DNA from: Cherax quadricarinatus
Lineage: Eukaryota > Arthropoda > Malacostraca > Decapoda > Parastacidae
NCBI RefSeq assembly: GCF_038502225.1
Contig: NC_091301.1
Coordinates: 13,702,221 to 13,766,220 of the forward strand
Direction: 5' to 3'
DNA: 64,000 bases
Part shown: positions 46,270 through 57,339 of the stretch, piece after piece
Numbering within the stretch: the first letter of the stretch is position 1
Layout: the number at the start of each line of letters is the position of its first letter
The notes under the pieces: generated by a model
The model's database searches: none
Told to the model about the DNA's origin: nothing
What the model saw: only the letters and a program-made list of their open reading frames with translations
Program-made: the position numbers and the translations under genes

Positions 46270-47696
46270 TGTTAATTACTAACGAGTAATGATACATTAA
46301 AAGGGGTGCGGCAGAGGGGGGTAGGAAGGAGCTGAACGTTTTAAGGGGGAATGAATTAAGATTGTGCGGAAGAGGCGTTTATCTAGAGTCGTAAAAGGAA
46401 TAGGATATTTTAAATTAGTTTAAGTGAGACTCTCAGAGAAAGAAAGAAGAGAAATAGAACAAAGGAGAAAGAGAGAGAGCTCTAAGTAAATGTTAAGGGA
46501 ATTTTATGCCATGTGAGAACAATTGTAGTGAGACTCGAATGGTACAGGAGACACTGTTGAAGGTAGCGTAGTAAGAAAGTTTGAAATTGATAGTGTAACT
46601 GATTGAAACTAGCCTTGATCAACAAAATGGTTGTAACTAGGACCATATTTTTTTTAAAGGGGTGGACCGGTGGGGCAGCGGAGGGCCTCGGTCAGATGAC
46701 CAAAAGCTCCAACGGCGGGTCATTATCTGGTTAAGACCCGCGTCAGGAAACACTTGTCCTGTTTCCTGATGGCCTTTACTTAACCTAACCTTTCCTTGAT
46801 CACTAGGCGACCCGGGATCACCAAAGACCCAGGAGCTGTAACCTGACACTCAACAGGTCCAGGAACAGGAGTGTCGATCAGCACCCTTATGAATTATTTA
46901 TGCAGCCAGCCCCTGTAGTTTAATACTCTCAAAGAAGTTGGCAAACAAATTCTCAGTCCAACCATGGCATCACGAACAGCAACCCACTAACATCAACCCA
47001 CCAAAACACTAGCAGTTGCCCACCACAACCCCCTCGTTAAGACTGCCTCTCTTTAAAAAAGCCTGAAAAGGGTACTTATAAAAAAAACAGGTAAAATTAA
47101 ATTGACACTTTTTTATATTCTGAGTAATAAGATACAAAAACTATCTTAGTTTAAAACTTAAATGCATTATAAATTACTGTATTACATTATAGCAGCACAG
47201 CAAGGAAAATAACTGATCTAGTAATGTAAAAACAAATACTAACTTCAAAATCACTAACACTTTCCAAAGTTGGCATCCTAACACAAATAACGGGAACTTG
47301 GCTTTGATCAGATATATCATATTTGAAGTGTATTTACTATTCAGAGCAACTACACCTCCGAACAAGCACAATCACACCCAGTAGCCCACTGCTCACTCGT
47401 CACACATTAGACTTTAACCTCAACACACCAAACACCCTTACCATAGAAGCGAAATTGCATATATTGTCACCCTGTGCACAAGATCACGAGCAAGTATGTA
47501 CCAGTTAGTGAACTGGAATGCGCTAATAGACATCCGCTGATATGACATTCTCCACAACCCAGCCATAACATTAAGCTATACAAACTACAAGCCTAACAAC
47601 CAGCCATAACCTCATATTCCACAAACCACTAAAACACGGCCCACCACACATATCTATAGGCCTACCAGCTAAAAAAAAAACCTACTTCACCTGCAG
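46270..47696. other. SLC22 intron 8, mostly unrecognised
   Basis: 46650-46870 has a GC-richer block (GGGGTGGACCGGTGGGGCAG, CTCCAACGGCGGGTCATT, TTAACCTAACC) that may be a dispersed repeat, but no second copy is in the window. The rest shows nothing. Confidence 0.45.
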
Positions 47697-47890
47697 ATCA
47701 CCTTGCTAAGCACTCGAAACATGAGACGCCGGTGCCTGATCATATTCTTCGCATGGTTCGTAGTTAGCTTGGTCTACTATGGCCTCACCTTCAACGGGGC
47801 CAACATAAACGCCTCGATCTACCTCCTCATCTTCTTCTCAGGCCTCGTCGAGCTTCCCTCCTACTGCCTCGTCTGCTGGACACTGCAGAA
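47697..47890 (+). CDS. SLC22 exon 9: TM7 and TM8
   Basis: Acceptor TTCACCTGCAG ends at 47696; donor CAGAA|GTGAGT. Phase 0 in, phase 2 out. It reads ITLLSTRNMRRRCLIIFF, then the TM7 helix FAWFVVSLVYYGLTF with the family's YYGL motif, NGANINAS with one sequon-like NAS, then TM8 IYLLIFFSGLVELPSY. The GLVELP-Y core is characteristic of SLC22 TM8. Confidence 0.94.
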
Positions 47891-48159
47891 GTGAGTTCTG
47901 CCACCCCGTCCGGCAGTTGTATCATGTTAGGTACAGTTTTTTTCACACTGTTGCCCCCTTAGCTACGCTATTTTTCAGGGGGTCGGACAGAGCCTATGGA
48001 ATAGAAAGTTACCAAGGTTTGATTTAATTAATGGGTATACAGTAGCTAATGCACAGTGTTAAAAGTGATCTCACTTATTAATTAAAGTCATTAAAATTGT
48101 AAGTTTTACAATATCATATCGTCATATCTCTCTGACTTTATATATCGTATCTCTTAAAG

Positions 48160-48239
48160 GTTTGGTCGACGTGTCAACCTGTGTACTCTGTTCGTCATCT
48201 GTGGGGCTGCCTGCCTCCTAATCCTAGCAGTACCCAAAG
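48160..48239 (+). CDS. SLC22 exon 10: FGRR motif and TM9
   Basis: Acceptor ATCTCTTAAAG ends at 48159; donor CCCAAAG|GTAAGG. Phase 2 in, phase 1 out. It reads K-FGRRVNLCTLFVICGAAC and continues LLILAVPK: the second-half MFS loop (TM8-TM9) and TM9. The donor is the first unit of a 24-bp minisatellite that fills the start of the next intron. Confidence 0.9.
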
Positions 48240-48885
48240 GTAAGGCTGTGAAGGTAATCGGAGATGAAACTTTGAAGGTAATCAAAGGTTAGGCTGTGAA
48301 GGTAATCAAAGGTTAGGCTGTGAAGGTAATCAAAGGTTAGGTTGTGGAGGTAATCAAAGGTTAGGCTGTGAAGGTAATCAAAGGTTAGGTTGTGAAGGTA
48401 ATCAAAGGTTAGGCTGTGAAGGTAATCAAAGGTTAGGCTGTGAAGGTAATCCAAGGTTAGGCTGTGAAGGTAATCAAAGGTTAGGTTGTGAAGGTAATCA
48501 AAGGTTAGGTTGTGAAGGTAATCAAAGGTTAGGCTGTGAAGGTAATCAAAGGTTAGGCTGTGAAGGTAATCAAAGGTTAGGTTGTGAAGGTAATCAAAGG
48601 TTAGCTTGTGAAGGTAATCAAAGGTTAGCTTGTGAAGGTAATCCAAGGTTAGGCTGTGAAGGTAATCAAAGGTTAGCTTGTGAAGGTAATCAAAGGTTAG
48701 GTTGTGAAGGTAATCAAAGGTTAGCTTGTGAAGGTAATCAAAGGTTAAGCTGTGAAGGTAATCCAAGGTTAGGCTGTGAAGGTAATCAAAGGTTAGGTTG
48801 TGAAGGTAATCAAAGGTTAGGCTGTGAAGGTAATCCAAGGGTAGGCTGTGAAGGTAATCAAAGGCTAGGCTGTGAAGGTAATAAG
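48240..48885. repeat. 24-bp minisatellite contiguous with the exon 10 donor
   Basis: About 27 units of GGTAATCAAAGGTTAGGCTG plus TGAA, with G/C variants. The first unit overlaps the exon-intron junction itself (AAAG|GTAAGGCTGTGAAGGTAATC). Long apparent minus-strand frames here are an artefact of the repeat. Confidence 0.93.
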
Positions 48886-49029
48886 AATAAGTCACACTGC
48901 TGTAGATAGAATTATTCCCTACTAACAGGTAACTTGAAAAATAAAAAAATATACTAGATGTTGGTCCGTCATCTACTATTATGGAGTTTTGAGATCTCAC
49001 AATTATCCAGAGAATTGTGATACGTCGTC

Positions 49030-49785
49030 GATTTTGCATTTTCAGTTTGAGGGTTAACTAAATATATATGTAAACTTTCTAATTATACATCTAAACACGT
49101 AAATTATACTCGCAAACTTGTAAAAATGTACGCGTAAACTCGTAAATTATACACGTAAACTTGTGAAATATACATGTAAACTTTTAAAATGAGCTACAGT
49201 TGTGTTAATAAGACTGAAAGTCGTAAAGTATTGATTTTAAGTGGGCTGACAGTTTTAAGAATTTTTAAGTCACTTGCATTAAAACAATGGTTATGTATAA
49301 CTATGTATGTAAACGAGTGCTCTCACCCCCCGCGGCCGCCATCTTATGAAGTTTGTTGTCAAAGACGTAGACATTTAATCGCTCTGTTAATTAGAAATAA
49401 AATATCTGGTGAATTAGCAGCACTTAGCAAATTTTCCCAAATGTTTATCTCGCAGCACAGGCTTCTATAGCCGAATACAAGAGATTAATAATCCTGGAGA
49501 GAGTAGAAGTGGGGAGGTATAAACTTTAAGGTGATCAGTCCCACGGCCTTGATAGAAAGTGGTCAGTTTGGCTTGGTGAACTGTGTTGTTCAGCAAGTAT
49601 CTACCCAGTTGAGTCTAATAACTATTTTATTAACTGGGAAGGTTCCATTATAGATATTTATTATCATTATACTCAAAGAAGCGCTAAACCTACAATGCCA
49701 ATTAACAACCTCAGTCTACACAGATTAACAACCTCAGTCAACACGTATTAGAAGCCTCATGTTGATCTACCCACCTGTTCTACAG
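49030..49785. other. Rest of SLC22 intron 10
   Basis: 49060-49190 has short repeats of CGTAAACTTGTAAATTATAC. 49655-49700 resembles an inverted R1 tail (AGAAGCGCTAAACCTAC after a TTAT run). Otherwise unrecognised. Confidence 0.45.
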
Positions 49786-49970
49786 ACATGGTCTGGCTCA
49801 ACATGACTCTGGCCACGGCTGGTAAGTTCTTTAACTCCGCGGCCTTTGCCGTGGCTTACATCTACTCGGCCGAGCTGGTGCCCACCGGCGTCAGGAACAT
49901 CTCCGTGGGCACCTCATCCATGTGTGCCAGGATTGGCTCTATCCTGGCACCTTTCATTGTCGACCTCCTG
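49786..49970 (+). CDS. SLC22 exon 11: TM10 and TM11
   Basis: Acceptor CCTGTTCTACAG ends at 49785; donor CTCCTG|GTGAGT. Phase 1 in, phase 0 out. It encodes TLATAGKFFNSAAFAVAYIY, followed by SAELVPTGVRNISVGTSSM and ARIGSILAPFIVDLL. GKF-x-ISAAF-like, Y-x-x-ELVPT-x-VRN and GSILAPFI are strong SLC22 signatures. Codon usage is noticeably GC-rich compared with the surrounding repeats. Confidence 0.95.
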
Positions 49971-50089
49971 GTGAGTCTCCGTCCTGCTGCTGTTGTGGAT
50001 TGTTACTGTTGTGGTATCATAGCGAAACTCTAAAATTGTGTTTTTGGGTCATTAAGCCCCATGCCACGACACATTTTATTGAAGTGTGC

Positions 50090-50150
50090 TTTATTATTAT
50101 TATTAAATTATTATTATTATTATTAAGGGGGAAGCGCTAAATATTATTTT
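50090..50150 (-). repeat. R1 fragment
   Basis: ATTATTATTATTAAGGGGGA, AGCGCTAAA: the inverted 3' end of repeat R1 with its AAT tail. Confidence 0.6.
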
Positions 50151-50367
50151 CAAAAAGCACTGAACCTATGTGACACAGCACTTAATTGTAATTATTATTG
50201 AGATTTTATGCATTAATTGAAACAAATTTCACAATTGTTTTAAGTAGTAAATTTAATTAAACCTCAGAAAATCCAGTAAGTCCAGCAATGTGACTTACTT
50301 CCACTGGGATCCCTGTAGTACGCAATAAGAGAGATTTATTTTTATACAGTAACGTTTATTTTACGCG

Positions 50368-50797
50368 GTTGATAAATTAGACACATGTGCAACACTTGGG
50401 TATCTTCATTGAGGAAACGTTTCGCCACACAGTGGCTTCATCAGTCCATACAAAGGAGAACGTTGAAGAACAAGAGGAGTTTGAGGTCATTAATCCCTCA
50501 GCCTTGAGTCAATGTCGTCAGTCCATCAATCTTGATAAGAATACAGCATATGTGCGAAGAAATAGTTTATATACCGTAGGCAGGAGAGGTGCAGCAGTCG
50601 TAGGTGGTATCATATTTGTATTACATTCTTTTCAAGATTGATGGACTGACCACATCGACTCAAGGTTGAGGGACTGATTACCTCAAACTTCCTGTTCTTC
50701 AACGCTCTCCTTTGTATGGACTGATGAAGCCACTGTGTGACGAAACGTTTCCTCAATTAAGATACCCAAGTGTTGCACATGTGTCTAATTTATCAAC
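50368..50797. repeat. Inverted repeat carrying two hammerhead-like cores
   Basis: Arms 50368-50537 and 50629-50797 are nearly exact reverse complements (GTTGATAAATTAGACACATG ... CATGTGTCTAATTTATCAAC at the outer ends). Each arm holds CTGATGA, a stem-loop and GAAAC: minus strand 50419-50444 with perfect stem II GCCAC-TGT-GTGGC, and plus strand 50721-50746 with one mismatch. The centre of about 90 bp is unrelated. Confidence 0.88.
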
Positions 50798-51279
50798 TTG
50801 TCAGTTCTCTGAACCATTCTTCTACATTTTACGCAGTAACATATATCTTACGCAGTAACAGATTTATCGTAGATTTATTTTGTGCAGTAACATAGATTTA
50901 TTTTACGCAGTAAGATTTATTGTTAACATCTACTGTGTAACAGAATGTGTTTGAGGCCTCGCCACCTACTGTGTAATTTAAGGCGTTTGAGGCCTCGCCA
51001 CCTACTGTGTAATTTTAAGGTGTTTGAGGCCTGGCCACCTACTGTGGGCACTGCAAGATTAGTTTTTCTCCTTGCACCATACTGGATTTGATTTCTCACC
51101 CTGACAAACACTGCAGCAGCATGAAAATAAATGGTATAAAATACCGACACTATGGGGAATCCCGCCTACCAGTGAATTTGCCCTCGTCTGCTTCACCTGA
51201 CGTTACTATATAAGCGCCAGGATTCTTTCTTCTGCTTCAGAATCTCCACGACTATGGTGCTGTTCGCACCTACTCCTAG

Positions 51280-51460
51280 GTTGAGGGACTGATTACCTCA
51301 TCTTCTGTACATAGTTCTACTGTCTTCAAGTTATGTCCTAGAATTTGTATTGATAAAGCCACTGGATGGCGAAACGTCTACAATAAAGATACCCAGATGT
51401 TGCACGTGTGTCTTACTCTCATCTTGTCGGTATTATATACCATTCGTACACAACAAACAG
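51280..51460 (+). repeat. Penelope-type 3' end with hammerhead-like core
   Basis: TTGATAAAGCCACTGGATGG, CGAAACGTC at 51350-51378, then AATAAAGATACCCAGATGTT as in the other copies. The CTGATGA half is changed to TTGATAA, so it should not cleave. Confidence 0.6.
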
Positions 51461-51464
51461 ATCT

Positions 51465-52665
51465 ACCTGGGGTGGAAGGTACCGGAGTATTTATAGTCAG
51501 AATGTTGAGGTCAGGTGGAGAATGCTGCATCTGAGGATCCACTGGGTGGGGTTATAGAGTCTTGGGTAGCTTGGCAGGGGTATTGGACAAGTTGCGAGTA
51601 GACCTTCTACAGTGTTCTATGTTCTTATGTGGGATAGCGATGAAGAAGTTTCTTGGCAAGTGGTTCAGCTATGTTATAGAAGCCATTGTTCTGGTTGAAA
51701 TTGTTGGTTATAGAGATAAGCGATGATTCCAGGATTCTTCGGTATTGAGTGTTGTCTTCTGTGGCGATAAGTCTTGAGTTGATTAAATGGTTGTGTGAAT
51801 TGCGATGTTGTACACGGGCATTCCTTGTATCGTCAATCCTGCTTGCGTATTGGTGTTCTGAAATACGTGTTTGGAGGTCTCTTGATGTTTCGCCCACGTA
51901 TAATTTGTTGCAGTCATTACAAGGGTTATGTATAACCCTGCAGAGGATGGAAGCTTGTCCTGTCTACTACTGGTGATGTCCTTGATGGTCGTGGTTGTGG
52001 AGATAGATACTTGGAATGATGTATTGGAAAAGATGTTGGAAACATGTTTGGCAATGGAGTTGGTGGGGAGGACTATGTATCTCTTCTCGGCAGTGTCTTC
52101 TCTGGGTGTGTTGAAGATGTTTAATGCCCGTCGTCTGCAGTCTCTGATGAAGTGACGAGGATAGTGGAGTTTAGAAAATACTTGTTCAATTATAGTGCAT
52201 TCTTCCTCAAGGAACTCATTGCTGCAGATTCTGAGTGCGCGCAGGAAGAAGCCTATAATTACACCACGTTTAGTTTTGGTGTCGTGGTGAGAGTAGAAGT
52301 GGAGAAGATCGTTTTGGTTGGTTGGTTTTCGATAGACTTTAAAACGAAGTTCATGGTCAGTTTTGCAGAGAAGAACATCAAGGAAAGGAAGAGTGTTGTT
52401 GACTTCTTCTTCAAGTGTGAACTGGATTGAGGGCTCGACCTGGTTGAGCTTGTCTTGGAGAGCTTGAACTTTGAAGCGCCTGGGAGTTATGAGGAGAATG
52501 TCGTCAACATAACGGAGCCAGGTGACAGTCGAAGGAATAATGGTGGAGAAACGCTCGGCTTCCAGATGTTCGCCAGGACGGCACTGAGTGGCGAGCCCAT
52601 GGGTAGACCAAAAGTCTGTTGAAAGAGGTGATTTTCGAAAGAGAAACACGTAAAGCCGACACATA
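51465..52665 (-). mobile_element. Penelope-like element, minus copy
   Basis: RT part: QTFGLPMGSPLSAVLANIW, then after a frameshift STVTWLRYVDDILLITPRRF, LEEEVNNTLPFLDVLL and RFKVYRKPTNQNDLLHFYSH. The C-terminal GIY-YIG nuclease at 51625-51950 has GETSRDLQTRISEHQYASRI and SSLISITNNFNQNNGFYNIA. RT with YVDD joined to GIY-YIG is diagnostic of Penelope elements. The N-terminal RT is missing and frames are broken. Confidence 0.9.
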
Positions 52666-53460
52666 ATTGATCAAGTATTTTCTAAACTCCACTATCCTCG
52701 TCACTTCATCAGAGACTGCAGACGACGGGCATTAAACATCTTCAACACACCCAGAGAAGACACTGCCGAGAAGAGATACATAGTCCTCCCCACCAACTCC
52801 ATTGCCAAACATGTTTCCAACATCTTTTCCAATACATCATTCCAAGTATCTATCTCCACAACCACGACCATCAAGGACATCACCAGTAGTAGACAGGACA
52901 AGCTTCCATCCTCTGCAGGGGTATACATAATCCCTTGTAATGACTGCAACAAATTATACGTGGGGGAAACATCAAGAGACCTCCAAACACGTATTTCAGA
53001 ACACCAATACGCAAGCAGGATTGACGATACAAGGAATGCCCGTGTACAACATCGCAATTCACACAACCATTTAATCAACTCAAGACTTGTCGCCACGGAA
53101 GACAACACTCAATACCGAAGAATCCTGGAATCATCGCTTTTCTCTATAACCAACAATTTCAACCAGAACAATGGCTTCTATAACATAGCTGAACCACTTG
53201 CCAAGAAACTTCTTCATCGCTATCCCACATAAGAACATAGAACACTGTAGAAGGTCTACTCGCAACTTGTCCAATACCCCTGCCAAGCTACCCAAGACTC
53301 TATAACCCCACCCAGTGGATCCTCAGATGCAGCATTCTCCACCTGACCTCAACATTCTGACTATAAATACTCCGGTACCTTCCACCCCAGGTAGATCTGT
53401 TTGTGACTTGAAAAAGCCCACTGCGTGGGCGAAACGTTGTCAATAAAGGATCACATTAAA
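52666..53460 (+). mobile_element. Penelope-like element, plus copy, inverted partner
   Basis: Starts at AAGTATTTTCTAAACTCCAC, the mirror of the minus copy's position 52165-52190, and carries the GIY-YIG region in one frame to 53232 (SAGVYIIPCNDCNKLYVGET, RDLQTRISEHQYASR). The 3' end has AAGCCCACTGCGTGGGCGAA, ACGTTG (a hammerhead-like half) and AATAAAGGATCACATT. It abuts the minus copy head to head. Confidence 0.9.
52922..53232 (+). pseudogene. Penelope GIY-YIG endonuclease domain
   Basis: The GIY-like GVYIIPCNDCNKLYVG (GVY...YVG), then R at RISEHQ and E at RRILESSL, consistent with the GIY-YIG active site. The plus copy keeps the CNDC zinc-like pair (CNDC). The nuclease makes the target nick in this retroelement class. 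The frame is open from here to the stop. Confidence 0.85.
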
Positions 53461-54710
53461 CTGCATATGTGTTTATGTTTCCATACTGCAGCAGCATATT
53501 CTAGACACCTGTCGTCATCAATTTTGTATACATGGTTGAGCTTCAATTGCTTTACTCTTGTCATTCATCCTGGCCTACATGTTCTCTTGAACCAGCTGCA
53601 CTGTCACTTTCACCTTCGTATTGTGGGTAATTTGTAGACTGTGCTTATTTTTTGTTAGGTCAGAGCACCATGAAGAATAAGACTACCTGATGTTGTATAA
53701 GAGCTAGACGTAAGGTTGTGTGCCTCGGTAGGTTGGTACTGTGTCTAAAGAACAACTTCAACCTGCATTTTTTTTGTTACAACGTTTATACAACTTCACC
53801 TGACATGCATTGTTCAAAGGATATTCACTGATATTTCAGTGAAGTCACTGTTGTGATGGGTTCTTCCTTACTATTAATATTATCGACCAATTTCAGTTCA
53901 CCTCCTGAAGCAAACAGTATAACTTCTGTGTTCCCTGAGTGAAGCAACGGTTTGTTATCTGTGAATCATTTTCTGTAACATTCTACTTCCAGTCATAATA
54001 CTTTAGGTAGACTCTGTGGGTCCTTATCTGATATAGGTAGACTCTGTGGGTCCTTATCTGATACTACGAGAATATTGTCTTCCTTATACAACAGTAGTTT
54101 TAACTAAACACTAATGGGCTTGTCACTTTTAAAACACAGTAACATAGTCGCTATTGGCAAGATGGTGCTTGAGGGTCCTTAACTGTCAGTTGCTCGGGTA
54201 TCAGTGCTCATCCACTTAGCTGTTCCCATTATGCCTTACATGGCAAGACATTAATAGAATTATAGCATCTTCCGCTCCCTTTACACCTGCCATTTTTTAC
54301 TCCTATTTTCACTCGATTGCTTTCCCCTCGCCTGCTTTCACTCTCCTAACTTGCCTAGCCTGTGTACACCCATTATTCTATATGCAGGTGTTACTTTTCA
54401 CCTCAGAGCCAAGTGATAGTCAATGATCGCAGACATCATGGGGTAGAAATGTGAAGAGCATGAAGTTAACTCAAACTGGTCTTACAGGTACCTTCTTATA
54501 TCGTTGTTTTTCTTTGGTTCAGAAGACATGTTAAGTTTTCTCATCTATTTGAACTCAGTAGGAAAAGCTTGACTGTGAGAGCAACTTGTCTCATGATTAG
54601 TGGAGAGAGGATCGAGTTTCCAGTGCACGTTGCTCTGGATGATCCTCGCTTGTTAAGAGTGCTTCACATCAATATACAGAGAATAAAGTCATAATAACGT
54701 AGGTGGAACA
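53461..54710. other. SLC22 intron 11, mostly unique
   Basis: One 31-bp tandem duplication at 54003-54063 (TAGGTAGACTCTGTGGGTCC, TTATCTGATA). No gene or element recognised. Confidence 0.5.
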
Positions 54711-54711
54711 G

Positions 54712-54866
54712 TTCATCACAAACCCGCACTTCGGAGAGAAACCTTATAACAATGTTTCGGTCCCTCCTGGACCAATGTCAAGTCATTAATCAGTGACAGT
54801 GGTCCAGGACGGACCTAAACGTCGTCATAAAGTTCTCGTAAGTGCGGGTTTTTAGTGAAGAATTGT
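54712..54866. repeat. Inverted module with GGACC(G/T)AAAC core, copy 2
   Basis: Arms TTCATCACAAACCCGCACTT and AAGTGCGGGTTTTTAGTGAA at the ends; GTTTCGGTCCCTCCTGGACC faces GGTCCAGGACGGACCTAAAC inside. It lies about 80 bp before the last SLC22 exon. Confidence 0.8.
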
Positions 54867-54945
54867 ACTAATACTCTTGCTGTAGAAAATTTTCCATGTG
54901 AGTGTTTCTCAAACCTGTATGCGTAACTCTGGTATTTCCCAACAG

Positions 54946-55086
54946 GGTGAGCTTCACTACACGGCACCCTCCACGGTATTCGGTCTGTTCTCCATATTCG
55001 CTGGTCTCCTCGCTCTCCTGTTACCCGAAACAAGCAAGCATAGACTACCGGAGACCGTGGCGGAAGTGGAGGCCTTGCCCAGGTAA
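54946..55086 (+). CDS. SLC22 last recognised exon: TM12 and C-terminus
   Basis: Acceptor TTTCCCAACAG ends at 54945, phase 0. It reads GELHYTAPSTVFGLFSIFAG, then LLALLLPETSKHRLPETVAE and VEALPR. TVFG...LLALLLPET followed by LPET is the TM12 end and tail motif of SLC22. The frame meets TAA at 55084-55086. The same bases form AG|GTAAAG, a good splice donor at 55083, so either the protein stops here with a short tail or one more tail exon follows. I saw no convincing downstream exon or polyadenylation context. Confidence 0.88.
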   Translation, partial: GELHYTAPSTVFGLFSIFAGLLALLLPETSKHRLPETVAEVEALPR

Positions 55087-55500
55087 AGTCCAGGAAGCCG
55101 TGCCATACCCTGCTGGAAGATCCCACTCTCTGGAACTCCACTTCGAGTGCTGGTAAAGTTTCATTCGTGAGAGACCTTAAATACGAGTGTAATCTTGGCA
55201 CATTCAGGATAAGATAACACCGAGGTGTCATGAAAGGTCGAAACAAAAATGAAAGTATGTAGATAATCAATAACGACCACATCGTATGGAACGCATTATG
55301 AAAAAGGTGGTTACTGATATTGGTTGCTTGCGCAAGCATGACTGGATGGTTAAGACATGTGCAGCACATTGGTAATTTTATTACTCAGACGTTCCGCCGC
55401 TCATCAAGCTATTTGTTTGTGAATTATAGAAATTGTTATCATTGTAGTATAAACAGGACATCAGGAATGAATGTCATGACTTTAGACTTTGATATTGTTG
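55087..55500. other. Sequence after the last exon
   Basis: May be 3' untranslated or intronic. At 55350-55416 a decayed minus-strand Penelope-type end is visible (GACATGTGCAGCACATTGG; CGTTCCGCCGCTCATCAAG). No clear polyadenylation signal assigned. Confidence 0.4.
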
Positions 55501-55519
55501 GCCTCTGCTGAAATATGTA

Positions 55520-56070
55520 CATGTGTGCTTTGCTGCTGATACAAACTTTGTATTGCTCGACCAAAACTCATTGAGATTCAGCAATATAGTTAACGACAAA
55601 CTAAGAAAAATTACATTTCGACGATTGACAACAAACTAACACTTCATGTTGATCTTTTATATAATTTTTTATATAATTTTTAAGGCAATAAATCATGTCC
55701 CCAAAATGTTAGAATTAATGAAACCGAAATAGGTAAAGAGGAGGAGGGGAAAATTCCTAGGCCTAACAGTGGACAAAAAAATGAAATTTAATGCTCACAC
55801 CAACACATAAAAAAGTATAAAAGATTGTAGTGATACTCTGTGAAGTTCGTTATTATATTCCGTAATCTACACTACAAAAGATGATACTTCTCCATCAGCT
55901 ACCCATACCTCAACCATGAGGCTTGTGGCGGTGTCTCCTGGTGAGCAACACACCTCGTACTGATCATGTTCCAGCACAAGGCAACTATCACAACCCTCAC
56001 CAACTCTTATGACAACACATTGTGCTCTTATTCAAGTCCTAAAAACCTTCTTAATATAAATGCCTTTCAT
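55520..56070 (+). mobile_element. Decayed LINE RT fragment
   Basis: FAADTNFVLLDQNS (mutated FADD), then GKFLGLTVDKKMKFNAHTNT and a run matching the YIP...YPYL...W region in broken frames. Resembles LINE D's C-terminal region (KFLGIHLDNRLKFQTH) but is a different family. Confidence 0.65.
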
Positions 56071-56105
56071 ACTTTCTACCCTTCACAACTTTATAAAACA
56101 CTGCA

Positions 56106-56500
<395 letters not shown>

Positions 56501-56659
56501 TTTAGAGAGAGAGAGAGACTGGTTCCTGGCTGGTGTTTCCCCAAAGAATCTGCTCTGTCCTTCCCTCCAAGGAGCCTTAATTAATCTGAGGAAGTTGAGT
56601 CACTCTCCCATCTCTTCCTTGGATGGTTTACCAGGTTTTGTATGATTCTTGTGGGTTTA

Positions 56660-56835
56660 CCCCTCATGGAAGGTTCCTTGATGTTGGTGAAGGGCTCTTG
56701 ATTTAGGGAATTGGATCTGTGCTCCAGTTCCCCGAATTAAGCCTGAATGCCTTCCACATCCCCCCCAGGCGCTGTATAATCCTACGGGTTTAGCTCTTCC
56801 CCTTGATTATAATAATAATAATAATAATAATAAAC
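56660..56835 (+). repeat. SINE-like repeat R1, copy 3
   Basis: GGAAGGTTCCTTGATGTTGG to GGCGCTGTATAATCCTACGG, TTTAGCTCTTCC and (AAT)n. Confidence 0.78.
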
Positions 56836-56883
56836 TTGTGGGTTTAGCTCTTCCTTATTCATATATTACTATAACCAGGCCTT

Positions 56884-56903
56884 CCACTACTACTACTATT
56901 ACA

Positions 56904-56990
<87 letters not shown>

Positions 56991-57000
56991 GCTACCACCA
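56884..57000. repeat. (CTA)n microsatellite
   Basis: About 35 CTA units with a few variants. Confidence 0.95.
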
Positions 57001-57339
57001 CTACTACTGCTACTTACCATTGTAGTAATTAATAAATAATGATAAGTCATCATCGTCATCTGTGCCTTGCGAGGCTAAACTCAACTAAGCCCAGCCTCCT
57101 GCACCTGCTGACCAGGAAAATGCGGTGGACTCTCTAAAGGAAAGTATACTTCGGCCTCTGCCAGTAACTCGTTACTTACCTCTTTATTACGTTTTTTGTG
57201 GTTATAGTATCGCAGTTACCCTCATGGAGGGGTCACTTCTGCCTCATTATCGCAATTATTTTTTGAACTCTCTAATAGTTATCGCTGACTATGGCTTCTG
57301 TACCTCCTGATACGCGAAAATTGTTACGTAGAAGTGTGT

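Noticed and set aside
48224..49039. 271-codon minus-strand frame with repeated YLHSLTFD units
   Set aside because: It is the 24-bp minisatellite read in a lucky frame (24 is a multiple of 3), with no start context or conserved domain, lying across a splice junction of the SLC22 gene.
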